Assembly: GCF_030269925.1 (NCBI RefSeq)
Contig: NC_085109.1
Coordinates: forward strand, 3,782,001 to 3,846,000
Reading direction: 5' to 3'
DNA: 64,000 nt
From: Bombyx mori
Taxonomy: Eukaryota; Arthropoda; Insecta; Lepidoptera; Bombycidae
Position 1 is the first letter of the stretch. Each line of letters starts with the position of its first letter. A program made the translations under genes and the position numbers. The notes under the pieces were generated by a model, which was given only the letters and a program-made list of their open reading frames with translations, was not told the DNA's origin and did no database searches. Shown here piece by piece: positions 1-12,012 of this stretch.

Positions 1-1140
1 TAAAATTCAATTAAACAGGAGTTAGGTACCGGCTTGAAGCGTAATCGTCGCTTTGTTTAACTTCTGTAGTTTCAAACGTTAAATGTTTTTAAAGGTATTT
101 TCTGGTATGTGAAATAAACAAAGCATTTTACGTAAAATACTTATTATGGCGGTGGCGGTAGGTATGGTGTTAACAAGGAGATGGAGGGTTCAATCATCTC
201 GAACGAATTTTCAGAGCACACCATAGAATGACTCGTTTTGCTTGAAATTCCTCGATTAAAAAAACGCTTTTTAACTAGAGTGGACAACTGTCGAATCATT
301 TCACGGGTTCAAAGAGTCGTCGCCATTATTGTAGCAACAACGAACGTGTCGTGCTATATTATCGTGCTATATCCATCTCTTCCAGTAACTGGGGGGTCCG
401 CTACAGGGCTTGCTTCGGGATGTGTGTCAGCTCTCTCCTGAGTATGACCAAGAGTACATAACCAAACGGAATTGCTATAGCATTACTATAATATTGGCCC
501 TTGCGAGCCACAATAAACGCGATTTAATCGCATCAAGAATAACGTGTAAGCCCTTCGATCTTTGCTGACAGAATATCTTTCTTAAGCACGGTCCTCTTTA
601 CATAGTCCTCTCCTAATTTTAACCCTTTTTGTATCCGTGACGATTATCGGACGACACAAGCTTTATTGTAAGGTTCACTACATTTAGTTAATGTTTCCGC
701 CAGCAAAAAGATTTTTTCATGACAATGTACCTCTCAGGTATTAAGAACTCAAAAGCCCTCGAGTGAGACCTTTTGTTATGCACCTTTACAAATCACGAGA
801 TATAACATTCCTTTGTATAACATATGCTGTTAGGTATTTCGTTAATATTTAAATAGCTAGACATTCATTCTTGTGCCACGAAAACTAAGTTTAAATACTG
901 TTCATTATTATTCTTCATCCCAATAAAGACATCCAAAATATTCAATTTTTTTTTGTCATTAATGTTTATTTTAGTGAACCTCTATAAGAAACAAATTTTC
1001 TTTATGCATATATATTTAGTTATTTTCTGTAATCCTACTAGTTCAACCTTCACTCAAAGCCAGATGTAAATGGAAGGGAATAAATCAACAACTCGACTGA
1101 CCATGAAAGTTACCAATGGCGGCCCCTATTGAAATCACAA
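1..1140. other. No gene recognised
   Basis: AT-rich unique-looking DNA. The 67-codon frame at 238-441 shows no domain or signal worth calling. Confidence 0.5.
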
Positions 1141-1340
1141 TAGAGTCAGTTGCAATCCGAAAGAAAAGCGGAGAAACGTGAGGAAATGTTCACATCGATT
1201 GATGTGCCAGTAGCGTCGGCTCGGCGCCATTGGTCGACGCTTGTGACGTCGTGAAGACGTATCGACCAGACGCGACGCCCACGGACGCGCATGCGCCATA
1301 ATACAAACAGTATCCCGATTGGTCTGACTCTTGTGACGGA
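1141..1340. promoter_or_regulatory. CpG-rich promoter-like patch
   Basis: Unlike its AT-rich surroundings, this patch holds a perfect palindrome GCGCATGCGC (1287-1296; NRF-1/Ewg type), two ATTGG (inverted CCAAT) boxes at 1229 and 1318, and a CRE-like TGACGTCG at 1244. That combination is usual for a housekeeping promoter. The gene it serves is not visible and could lie left of the window or use a first exon ending at AAAG|GTAATT near 1425. Confidence 0.35.
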
Positions 1341-1759
1341 TGGATGAGTTGAAATAATAATTTGATTACTTACATACACCTGTATTATTAAAGAATGAAA
1401 CTCAAAGAATCACAAACAAAAGAAAGGTAATTCGTTATGGTTACTTTAGCCTTAAAAAAATTGATTTATTCGTTGCTTATTCATTGGCTTTTGCAGAAAG
1501 AAAAGGAATGAGTGACTTCTATCGTTTACAATTTATTTTTTGAATGTTATCGAACATTTGAACTTTAAAATTTTTCCTTAGTAATTTGGTAAGTACTTAC
1601 AAATTTAACAAAAAAAGAATCTTATAAATCAGGTAATACTTGCAGTGTGAATGCAAGAAATAGCACTGACGGCTGAGATTAGCGATAGATTAAAATTATT
1701 TTTAAATTGATTGTTGTATTGCAAGCTCTCACAAGTGGAAGCCACAATCCTACGTATAC

Positions 1760-1906
1760 TATCTGCCGTGGAGCAGTCATGCGTTCGGGTTTGAACGGTG
1801 GTATAGCCGCTTTACAAAACAATTACAACTTCGACTTCATATCTAAAAGTGGGTAGCGACATCCAAGTTGTCATGTTAATGGGTTCCGCAGAGGTTGAAA
1901 AAGTGA
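1760..1906 (+). repeat. Old Bm1-like SINE remnant
   Basis: CTGCCGTGGAGCAGTCATGCG and AAAGTGGGTAGCGACATCC parallel the plus-strand Bm1 body with many changes. Confidence 0.5.
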
Positions 1907-2212
1907 TTTAATAGATTACAATAGTGTACTTAAGTTAATAAAAAATATTTAAATCAACGTAGCTGAGGCTATCTTTATTGACTTATCCTAAATGAAAACA
2001 TCAATGTTCTGACAGACTTTTGTATTTTATTTTAACGCCCGCATCGTCGAAACCGCCACCGAAGGCCAATATCTCGCTAGAATTTTAATTACGGAATAAA
2101 AGGTAGCCCTTAAATTTATGGCCGTTTCCGTTCGAGGTTTTGTGGGAGAAAATATCCAGTATTTTAGGGCATGTGGTGAACGAACTAGCACGTGTCGACA
2201 CCATCCTACCTT

Positions 2213-2316
2213 TATTTATTGCCTTTTTAGGCAGACGACCCACCTGATGGAGAATGGTTACCGTCTCCCATATGGACATCAAATGCTAGAGGCACAGCCA
2301 AGCCGCTGCCTACCGT
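2213..2316 (-). repeat. LINE 3'-tail fragment (same family as 7968-8358)
   Basis: Reverse complement of the tail: starts with a short T-rich end, then AGGCAGACGACCCACCTGATGG, ending GCCAAGCCGCTGCCTACCG on this strand. No coding part remains. Confidence 0.65.
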
Positions 2317-2571
2317 CCCTGCGACTTGAAAGCTGTGCGTTCTGTTTCGAAGGATTTGAAAGCCTAACCTTTAGATATCACAGTGTGAATTCCGCCCCCT
2401 TCTTCGGACGAGGTTGGAATGTGAACGGTGGTATTCACATCATGATACACTCTACTGATTACTAAAGTCAGGTTTCACGATGCTTTTTTAATGAGCAACT
2501 GCTGTCAATGTCTCCACCCATGAGACACTTGAGTAACCGACGTCATTGGTGGGTTTATTTTAATATTTTTA

Positions 2572-2900
2572 ATTCCTTAGACGGGTAAACGAGCTCACGG
2601 CTCACTGTGTATTAAGTAGTTACGGGGATAGCCCATAGGAATCACAACTTGAATGCGGCAAGCCACCTTCAGACTTGAGGTCTATATTTCAATTATTTAC
2701 TTGTTAAACAGATTACAATTTTTACCGGCTTGATTTTTTTAATTACACGATGTTATTCCTCCATCGTGGAAGTAATTCACGAACATGTGTTAAGTACTTA
2801 TTTCATTCCATAATTGGTTCCTGCGATATTTGAACAACGGCATAGTCGCCTCGCTCAATACGAGTACACCGGGCGACTTATTCTTTTGGCCACAACGAGT
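2572..2900 (-). repeat. Old Bm1-like SINE remnant including tRNA head
   Basis: ACGGGTAAACGAGCTCACGG at the left and a decayed head at the right (ATTCTTTTGGCCACAACGAG). The central ACACGATGTTATTCCTCCAT is well preserved. Confidence 0.6.
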
Positions 2901-2929
2901 TCAATATTAAATTATTATTATTATTTTCC

Positions 2930-3226
2930 TACCTATGCTGATAGCCTTGAGAGGCTATTTCAGTTTCGCCCTAACGTGTAGGTGAGGTCATGGGGCTCAA
3001 ACCGGAGTGTTGCTAACACTGGCCCTAGCAAGAGCAGTGCTTCGCAGAATTTACCACCGGATCGGAAACTCAACCCACTGAAAAGATCCGTCGAGAAACT
3101 CAGTGGACTGTTTCTATGGGTTAATTCGCTCGTCAAGCCCTTCGTCGCAAGCGACGGGTTCGACGAGGACGGTGATTGGTGCTTGTGGTACCTAAAAGCA
3201 CCGTTGATGGATCGGGAGGATCCGTA
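2930..3226 (+). repeat. Dispersed repeat B, copy 1
   Basis: About 300 bp running from GAGAGGCTATTTCAGTTTCG through CCGGATCGGAAACTCAACCC to GATCGGGAGGATCCG. The same unit occurs at 9945-10190, 30858-31129 (minus), 53225-53665 (minus, interrupted) and 58555-58780. It encodes nothing convincing; the open frame inside is a by-product. Class unknown. Confidence 0.7.
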
Positions 3227-4198
3227 ATGACGTGTTTTAAATTAAGAATATCGACTGTCGTACGTCAACTAGTATTAAAGTGTAAAAATGCTTTATTTTA
3301 ATGAGAGAGTGGGCACTACAAATGCATATCAGTTGCTACTCTGATGAATATTTAGACATGACTTAATCAACTCCTCTTTACCATTGTACAACTCGTCAAA
3401 GGAGAAGAATTCATACGTCTTACCCGTAAACTCCTCACCTGGCGAAAATAAGGACACTAAAGTCACTAGTCCCTATATCCATTGTATTCCACTATGAACA
3501 ACAAGTTAAATAAATAGTGAAGCACAAGCGTCAATTACTGTCGAGCTGACCTACTTTTAGCGTTGGAATCGATTATTATCCTATTGCAATGTGTTCGTAT
3601 CGATGCGTTTTCTAGTGAAGTGCCTTTTTGCCTTTGTGAAATTTATTACTAAATACATTCTTTCACATTTTAAGTGAATAAGTATCTAATTTGAATAATA
3701 TCTGCTGTCGATTTCTATAAGTTGAAGATCTTAATAATAGCAGCCTGCATAGCTATCAATCAGAAGAAACAGTATCTCGGATCCTGCACAGTATCTCTTG
3801 CAACACAATATCTCCCTACCGCTTCCCTATCTCTCATTTGTGATCAGTATATTTCTGCCGCGAAACAATCAAATAGATCTAGTCCTCTAATTGAAAAAAA
3901 CAGGTCAAACATGGTCTCGGTAAAAGATTTAATGGAATAAAGTTTACTAAAACACTCCGACATATTTGGATTCCAAATAAAATAACAACAATGGGGCTTA
4001 TTACATGATGATGGATGAAGATTTATTTATTCAGTATCATTATCATATCGAAGTAGACTGAAGCGTAAAGTATTACTGTCACGTGTTACCTCTTGCCGGG
4101 GTTGTTGATTGATGTGCTCGTATTATGCATTCATTCCATCAATAGTATTTCACATGAGGATATCAATTTTTATACTCATTTTTTTGTGTCTATAATTA
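3227..4198. other. No gene recognised
   Basis: AT-rich DNA between repeat B and a Helitron. Nothing recognised. Confidence 0.5.
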
Positions 4199-4633
4199 CT
4201 AGTGGTCCCCCGTTAGTCGAAATTCGACTATAATTAATTGAAAATATAAGTTTGTACGCGTACACTATTATGGTGCTATTGTCAAAGACTATTATACTTC
4301 TATAATCACAGATTTCACCAAGACTGCACTTCAGACAAATATTAATAAAGACACACAATATTAACTTCATCTATTCTCAATTCAGCAATAAGAAAAGTAA
4401 GACAATAAACAAATAGTATGCATGCGTGTGTGTGTCAAATACATGGTAGTGTGTGTAATGTTTTTATTTATTGATTTAATGTAATCCTTGTGTATAATTA
4501 AAAAAAATATTAACATTGTGCACGCCTTCTCTATATTCTCTATAAGTATGGGAAATTTCATACTCCTCCGTCCGCGCAATTTTCGTAAAAAGGGGTACAA
4601 AGTTTTTGCTTCCCGTATTAATATGTATATAGA
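4199..4633 (-). mobile_element. Non-autonomous Helitron, family 1
   Basis: On the minus strand it starts TCTATATACATATTAATACG and ends with the hairpin TAGTCGAATTTCGACTA, a 10-nt spacer and CTAG followed by T. This is the Helitron terminal structure. It is about 435 bp and shares its whole length with the copies at 16559-16973 and 62065-62466. Confidence 0.75.
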
Positions 4634-4760
4634 TAAAATTTCAAAGCCTCGTCATCACTTTTAACAAGTTTAGATAGCATTCAAATTTAAAATAAACTAT
4701 AAGCTATAGCTGTAACTATAATTATAGCTGACCCGGCAAACGTTTGTCAACTTTGCCAAG

Positions 4761-5003
4761 TTTTTTTTTTTTTTGCTTAGATGGGTGGACGAGCTCACAG
4801 CCCACCTGGTGTTAAGTGGTTACTGGAGCCCATAGACATCCACAACGCAAACGCCACCCACCTTGAGAATAAGTTCTAAGGTCTTAAGTATAGTTACAAC
4901 GGCTGCCCCGCCCTTCAAACCGAAACGCATTACTGCTTCACGGCAGAAATAGGCAGGGTGGTGGTACCTATCCGCGCGGACTCACAAGAGGTCCTACCAC
5001 CAG
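4761..5003 (-). mobile_element. Bm1 SINE, 5'-truncated
   Basis: T run, then GCTTAGATGGGTGGACGAGC to GGTCCTACCACCAG. It follows a stub of Helitron-like sequence (AGCTGACCCGGCAAACG, 4729-4745). Confidence 0.9.
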
Positions 5004-5514
5004 GTGAGGATGAACAATTGAAACTTCACACAGCTAGCTTAAATCAATAAAAACAATTCAATGTAACAATGTTTATCGATATAGATCGCATTGTTGACCG
5101 ACAGTCAAATAAACAAGTCGATAGCCCACATAAAGAGACCAGAACTAGAAGACAAGCAGGTACAAATAACCTCAGATCGCCGATAAATTCGATATAACGC
5201 ACACGTCCCCCGCGTATTCCGAACACGCAACGACGCTTACTCAGAACATCCTACTATATTTTCTGTGAATACATTAATCGCCTGTATTAAACCGGTGATA
5301 CCCAAAGTGGTCTATATCAAACCCCACGGGTCCATTATGACGCGCAGAGTGTCCACGCCAATCGAAAAAAGGGGTTCAAGAGATGTAAATGGAGGTTCAT
5401 GGTAGTGGATCCAATTTAAGTAGGTCGTGAGAATAATTATGTGTTATGGCTTTTACCTGAAGAGTAATTGACATACAGATGGAGTACTTTATGTGTGTAT
5501 TTAAATGAAGATTA
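5004..5514. other. No gene; possible hAT remnant
   Basis: GATACCCAAAGTGGTCTATA and GGGTCCATTATGACG at 5299-5345 resemble hAT element ends seen in insects. No partner end was found. Confidence 0.3.
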
Positions 5515-5796
5515 TATGAGTCGTCTATTATCAAAGGTGGTAATCTGTGCATTTTGACAAAAAAATGTTATTGATATGTCAATACAGATTAATTTCAATA
5601 TAATCGTCTCCTTCAAAGAATACGGTTCAAAACCTGCATTAAATAAAGGTTAATACTTAACCTGTTATTTATCTAAGATGTCGTTCAGAAGAGTTTTGTG
5701 ACTGCCAATGGAATACAAAGTCAATAATTCGTTTTTCTGATTTACCAATAATTGTCCAAAAGTCACATTGCCGGCTTTGATAATAGTCGACTCATA
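5515..5796. mobile_element. TIR MITE, family A copy 1
   Basis: About 282 bp. The left end is TATGAGTCGTCTATTATCAA and the right end is the complement, TTGATAATAGTCGACTCATA, so the imperfect TIRs are about 20 bp or more. The same element occurs at 54991-55272 and, inverted, at 56064-56345. Outer bases TA suggest a Tc1/mariner-type target, but that is an inference. Confidence 0.75.
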
Positions 5797-5837
5797 TGAA
5801 GGAAAAGTTTATTTTTACTTCCCTATTTTATGTAATA

Positions 5838-6075
5838 CTAGCTGAGTCCTGTGATGTTACCGATGGTACCGTGGGTGAAGCCGCGGGGCGAAGCAGTTAC
5901 TCCTTATATCATCAGCTACCTAACAGTGAAAGTCCCGTCAAGATCGGTCCAGCAGTTCCAGAGATTAGCCGGAACAAACAGACAGACAGACAAAAATTTT
6001 ACAACTTTTTTTATACAATGTTGGTTTGGTGTATGTACTGTATATATATTAATATTAATGTTTAAATTTGCATAT
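5838..6075 (-). mobile_element. Helitron-like element, family 3, 5' end decayed
   Basis: The 3' end GACTCAG CTAG|T lies at 5838-5841. The body shares ACCTAACAGTGAAAGTCC with 52757-53061. The 5' boundary is uncertain. Confidence 0.5.
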
Positions 6076-7139
6076 ACGATGCATTATTATATACAGTTCA
6101 TTGAAAAATATACACAAAAACTTAAAAAAACTAACTTGACCTGATTCACCTTAGCTTTTGGGGTGAATCGGGTCGCATACGGGGATAATAGAGTTTTTCG
6201 ATAGGGTTGGCACTATTTAGTTGTTAGGTAGGTAACTTTTCAATGTCTTTAATCAGTTACAAAACTCTGATGACTAAATCAAACTAGTTCATATTCATAA
6301 ACACTGTGTAAATAAACCCTTTTCGATTCAACAAATTTAAATCTTACAAAAGCACATTGTGACAACCCAGATTTGTCCCTATTCTACCCACAACACCTAT
6401 TCCCCCCAATCGACGGTATTAGATATTCGAGACGGTCGTAGCCGCACACCCGTATCTTAATGTTATTATTACCCTGTCCAAAACTAGAGCTGTATGCGAA
6501 TATTTGGGTAACGCGTTCCAGTCCTATTAATTATTAAAGAAACTATTCGTCGAATGGAATGCTATAGAAGCATTAGGGTAACAATAAATAAGACTGGAGT
6601 TCTCCAGCAATCAACAGGATATTTTACTGCATTTCTTATTAATCTAAGCCTGCCTCGTTGAGTTAGTATATCATTAAATAGTAAGTAATAAAATCAATTT
6701 TATACTAAGAATTAGGAATTCAAAAAAATATTTATATAAGAAAGAAAAATTCTGCGTCTTATAACTAACTCAATTTTACTGCTTTGCTATTGGGCTCAAA
6801 CAATTTTCATATTGAACTTCATCAAATTCGTTTCAGTTTTATTCGAGTTAGGTACAATGAGTAAATGAAAATATGCCATAAAATAGGACACAATTTACGT
6901 TGAGGTATTTAATTAGTATGCAAATTTTAATGTAAAATATTAACTATTTGATAAATACGGGCGGTTTTCACCCGGTTGTTGAAAGTTTACTCTAGACCCT
7001 TAACCAAATGATTAGTAAAGACTAGTCATTAGAAGAATACATATTCCTTTACAACGTGAATAACGTGATTAAGGGACAACGCAATTGGGTAACATGCACT
7101 TCAATTTGCAGTATAAGCAATCTGGATGTTATTGTACCT
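6076..7139. other. No gene recognised
   Basis: AT-rich, no open frame of note and no recognised repeat. Confidence 0.5.
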
Positions 7140-7256
7140 TTTGTATAATATAATAATAATAATAAATAATTAATAAATAAATATTTACTAACAATCACGC
7201 CACGTTAACTGGTCCCGTGGTAAGTTCGTAAAGAACTTGTGTTACAGGTACCAGAA
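7140..7256 (-). repeat. Tail part of the second SINE family
   Basis: TAATAAATAAATATTTACTA, then CAATCACGCCACGTTAAC and GTAAAGAACTTGTGTTACAG as in the other copies; the tRNA head is absent. Confidence 0.65.
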
Positions 7257-7967
7257 AATATGTATCACCAGTAAGGCAGTAGGTGTTTACTAAGCCACGT
7301 TGAGGATAATGATTCTATAGACGTCTAATACTCATGAATCTGGTCAGTTTACATTCTGATTTAACATTATTATTACAAACTCATTATCCATAGGTAGATA
7401 AGTTGATTAAGATTATTTTTCATCTAATTACATATATGATATATGTATGTTTTAATTGAATAATGTTTCGGAAATTTTTACTACGTAGATAAACAATGCA
7501 TCCAAAAAAAGTTTCAGTCGAATTGCTCGAATAAATCTAGTCATTTATAATCAAATATTTTGAAAACTGAGCCAGTATCACAGACTTTATAGTCAAGTTT
7601 TCCATTCATACAACTAACGAACGTTTTACAAAAGGCGCCGTTGAGTCGGCCATTTTGCAAAATGAAACATTCACTATTTCCACCCTTTTAGAGTTAAGGC
7701 ACGCAATTGTGGTACTGTTTTGTGTATCGATCGCGGATGTTTTTGTATTTCTACAAAGGGTACAGTAGGGCATTCGTGGGTTGTTAACCTACCTCAACAT
7801 GGCGCACAGAAGGTATCCAAATATGGTAATTTAATTTGGTCCGGTTATAGGGTAGTGAAATTTACAATTTAAACAACGTTAGTATTCGAAGGGACTTCAA
7901 TAGCGTGCAATACCTTTCCGGTTATAAATTCAGTCGTCTCTGTTCATTTAATTTTCGTGGTCTCACT
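7257..7967. other. No gene recognised
   Basis: Nothing recognised up to the LINE 3' end at 7968. Confidence 0.45.
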
Positions 7968-8358
7968 TCGGTTCCCTCTGTATTTTGTACCGCATGTTCC
8001 ATGGGGAGTTCTCTGAGGAATTGTTCGAGATGATACCGGCATCTCGTTTTTACCATCGCACCTCCCGCCACCGGAGTAGAGTTCATCCATACTACCTGGA
8101 GCCACTGCGGTCATCCACAGTGCGTTTCCAGAGATCTTTTTTGCCGCGTACCATCCGGCTATGGAATGAGCTCCCCTCCACGGTGTTTCCCGAGCGCTAT
8201 AACATATCCTTCTTCAAACGAGGCTTGTGGAGAGTATTAAGCGGTAGGCAGCGGCTTGGCTCTGCCCCTGGCATTGCTGGAGTCCATGGGCGACGGTAAC
8301 CACTCACCATCATGTAGGCCGTATGCTCGTCTGCCTACAAGCGCAATAAAAAAAAAAG
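7968..8358 (+). mobile_element. 3' end of a Jockey/R1-like LINE with short poly(A)
   Basis: The frame reads HFGSLCILYRMFHGEFSEE, continues with RPIRLWNELP-type residues (RTIRLWNELPSTVFPERY), and ends near 8300. The 3' UTR begins GGTAGGCAGCGGCTTGGCTC and finishes in AATAAAAAAAAA. The same 3' UTR recurs alone at 2213-2316, 11018-11121, 30063-30175, 33306-33395 and 63163-63306, so the family is abundant as 5'-truncated copies. Exact clade uncertain. Confidence 0.7.
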
Positions 8359-8697
8359 ATCACAGATGAGATGTAAAATAAAATTGTAATGTATTCGTAA
8401 ACGTAAGATAAATAAAAAACAAAAGATGCTGAACGTTTTGAAGTGTGTCAAGTATAATGAGCAAGGATTCTCACCAGAAGTGTCATTAAACAGTTAGTTG
8501 CGCTGTCTAGAAACGTTTGTGAGATTACTGGCCCAGCCTTGAACTATTTCACAATGAGAATGAGCAAGACTATTCATGAAGATACTCTGTTTTATTATCG
8601 CGACTAACTAAATTTACTACTGATCATTTAGGACCTTAAAAACTTTAGCCAGAAAAAGAGCTTAGTTGTATTGTGTCAACAGGGTGACGGTTATGGG

Positions 8698-9065
8698 TTT
8701 TTTTTATTTTTTTATTGCTAGATCAGTGGACGAGCTCACAGCCCACCTGGTGTTAAGTGGTTACTGGAGCCCATAGACATTTACGACGTAAATGCGCCAC
8801 CCACCTTGAGATATAAGTTCTAAGGTCTCAAGTATAGTTACAACGGCTGCCCCACCCTTCAAACCGAAACGCGTTACTGCTTCACGGCAGAAATAAGCAG
8901 GAAAGGTGGGGCAGCCGTTGTAACTATACTGAGACCTTGGAACTTATATCTCAAGGTAGATGGCGGCATTTACGTTGTGGATGTCTATGGGCTCCGGTAA
9001 TCACTTAACACCAGGTGGGCCGTGAGCTCGTTCACCCACCTAAGCAATAAAAAAAATAAAAAAAA
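8698..9065. mobile_element. Two Bm1 SINEs head to head, tails outward
   Basis: 8698-8900 is a 5'-truncated minus copy. 8901-9065 is a 5'-truncated plus copy ending AATAAAAAAAATAAAA. The copies meet at GAAATAAGCAG|GAAAGG. Arms of about 150 bp are complementary with a loop of about 40 bases. Confidence 0.85.
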
Positions 9066-9944
9066 CATTTACTACCGGAGCTTCGGCTGGCCGTTTATTA
9101 ACAGCGCCATTGAAACCTTCAACCACTCATTTGAATAGCGGTACTATTTGGCACCTAACCTTAATACGAGTCGTAATTTCACACTAAAATGTTTCAGCTT
9201 CAAAAGTAAATGATTCAGTAAAACAAGAGCAAGGCATGAAAAAACATGATTGACATGTATTATAATCCTCAATGGTGTTGTTTTATCCTCGAGTTTCACG
9301 AGACCTTCCCTGCCCACGCTAATTTCAAGGTGAAGGTCGTATATCAAAATTATCAATAATTAATGCATCATCCCACATAGTGCGTCCAGGCATAAACAAT
9401 AAGTTGTATGAGACGTTCGGCGCCCAGTTGTCGCGCCTGTGACGCATGGATTACAGGACGAAAACCAAGTCTGGAAGCGCCTACGTTTGTTTATTTACAT
9501 CGGCTATGAATTCGAATCGACCTGCCCTCTGAGGATTTATATTTACGTCACACATCTCGTTTTAATGTTTCTATTAATATTACCAGACCTGTCAACGGTG
9601 GAAAGGTTTGGGGTATTTTTAGAACACGGTCTTCTATTATTTTGTTGGTGTATATAATAATATGTTGTATATTAACGATTATATCTGTTAAGACACTTTT
9701 ATTAGCTTAACTTATATCGGAATCCATAGAACTTAATTTCACCAACTTCAAGGGGTTGGACAATGAAAATTTGGACATGTATCAAGTCCCGTGAAAATTC
9801 AATAATTTTATAAGCTTGGCTTAATATATATCAACCAGGTTTATGATAAAGATGATAAAGAAATCAATCAATAATACTTCATTTGAATTTTAGTTAGGCT
9901 TGCTATTAGTGCTACCTAATCGGTGATAGTCTAGGCCCTAGACT
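9066..9944. other. No gene recognised
   Basis: Two short open frames (9144-9356 minus, 9439-9657 plus) without family features. Confidence 0.45.
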
Positions 9945-10190
9945 CTAGGGTATACCAATTACGTGCGGATTGCCAAGTGGGCTCACGGGGATCAACCTCA
10001 AGATTGGGGAACTTCAAGTCACTAGCCCTTGAACGAGCAGTGCTTCGATTAATCTAGCACTGGATCAGATCACGACCAACTCAGAAATTGTGTCTCAACG
10101 ATGATACGATAGACTTCGACCAAAACAGTGACCGGTGCTTGAAGTACCTAAAGGCATCGAAAATAGATTGGGAAGGTACGATAGAACTTG
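9945..10190 (+). repeat. Dispersed repeat B, decayed copy
   Basis: Retains AGTGGGCTCACGGGG, CGAGCAGTGCTTCG and CAGTGACCGGTGCTTGAAG. Confidence 0.55.
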
Positions 10191-10508
10191 TCAATTTAAA
10201 TGATTTTCATTCGATATAAAGATTTAGACAGACATAAATTTTGTAAAAGTTCGAAAATTACAAATGATTTCAAAAAACTTTAGTACGTGTTACCACGAAA
10301 AATGTATTCAAGTTATTTCGTCTCGTCGATTCCGTCAGACGCACTTAGACGCTTCCTACAGAGAAGACACATAAAACACAACCATATTACGGCGCACGCT
10401 TGGACCGCTCACGGCGAGACTCGACCATCACGAAATCACAAAAAAATATTAACACAGAGATTGGTGACGTGTAATTTTTGTTACTTAAAGAGATTAAAAA
10501 TTAAAATA

Positions 10509-10799
10509 CTAGCTGACCCGGCAGACTTCGTGGTGCCTCAATCGATAAATAAAAGAACTAAGCTTTTGTATAAAATAAACTTAAAACAAACAAAAGAAAT
10601 CCGTCCGACGGGGGACATATCAAAACAAAATTGGTATTTTTATTTAATTCGAGCATTTTCATATTTATCTACCTTTTAAACCTTCACTGAACTTCCACAA
10701 ATAATTCAAGACCAAAATTAGCCAAATCGGTCCAGCCGTTCTCGAGTTTTAGTGAGACTAACGAACAGCAATTCATTTATATATGAATTTATATATAGA
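10509..10799 (-). mobile_element. Helitron-like element, family 2
   Basis: Minus-strand copy starting TCTATATATAAATTC and ending GCCGGGTCAG CTAG|T. The body contains AACGGCTGGACCGATTTGGC, the segment common to this group in Lepidoptera. It closely matches 34045-34331. Confidence 0.65.
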
Positions 10800-11017
10800 T
10801 TAAAGGTTAATAATAATTGAAAAGAAAACAGACAGACCTATTTATATGGAAAAGTTTGCAAGACAAAGAATATCGAATCAATTCCATTTTGTAGACGAAA
10901 TATTATTTTACTATACTAACTACAATACTAATGGTAGTAAAGGCGAATGAATAAACTCAAAAAGGATGAACGTCCGTAACAGTAATATTCTAAGATTATT
11001 TTCCTACTCAGATTTTT

Positions 11018-11121
11018 TTATTGCCCGTGTAGGCAGACGAGCATACGGCCCACCTGATGGTGAGTAGTTACCGCGCCCATGGACTTCAGCAGGGGCAGAG
11101 CCAAGCCGTTGCCTACCGAAA
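11018..11121 (-). repeat. LINE 3'-tail fragment (same family as 7968-8358)
   Basis: TTTTTTTATTGCCCGTGTAGG to GCCGTTGCCTACCG on the plus strand, the reverse complement of the common tail. Confidence 0.7.
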
Positions 11122-11789
11122 GCTTCAAATATCCCTTCACTTAAATACTTGTATACAGTAGTACTGATGGTAAGCAGGGTTGTTGAGCAAGCATTGTTAC
11201 CACTGTCTTACTTGTTTTTGCCTCGCAGCAAATATACATTGAGGTCTGAAGGCTGAAACCATTAATACAATTCAATTGAGACAAATAACTACAGTCGTGT
11301 ATATATTGTAGTTCTAATAAGCTCCGAAAATCGTATAACAGTAAATAGGGCGTGAGCTTATATGCTGTACATCAACAAAGAAAAAAATGGATTTACAACA
11401 ATATAATGCCGAACTTTGTGATAATTTTTTTTCGGATCCTCGAACTGGTAAAATTTAGTAATGAAGGAAATTAATCAATCCAAAATAATCCCTAAAGGTG
11501 TCGTCCTTTTTACTACGTAACAAGAATTCAATTAGTGGGTATGAAAATGCGTGATTGCCCATTTATCCGTGAGACCGTGACGGTAGATAAATTAAATTCG
11601 ATGAGGTCATTTTAATCTGGCCTTTTTAATATATGTTTCCCTGGTTTGTCATTAGGATTCATAATTAGCTTAATAATTAAGATGTAGAAATAAAAAAAAT
11701 ATTAAATATAAAAATATATAGGTACATACGTACCAAATGAATTTTTTTATGATAATTATATGACCTGTGATAAATGTATTTACGGCTCG

Positions 11790-12012
11790 TTTTTTTTTTT
11801 TTTCTTCGATACCTGAACCTGATGTTAAGTGGTTATCGGAGCCCACAGACATCTACAACGTAATGCCGCCACCCACCTTCAGATATGAGTTCTAAGGTAT
11901 CCGTATAGTTACAACGGCTGCCCCACCCTTCAAACCGAAACGCATTACTGCCTCACGGCTGAAATAGGCTGGCACCTACCCGTGCGGACTCAGAAGAGGT
12001 CCTACCACCAGT
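11790..12012 (-). mobile_element. Bm1 SINE, 5'-truncated
   Basis: T run, a degraded tail region, then GTTAAGTGGTTATCGGAGCC to GAGGTCCTACCACCAG. Confidence 0.85.

Noticed and set aside
3008..3227. Apparent 81-codon gene in repeat B
   Set aside because: The same reading occurs, on the other strand, at 30844-31074 and belongs to a dispersed repeat.
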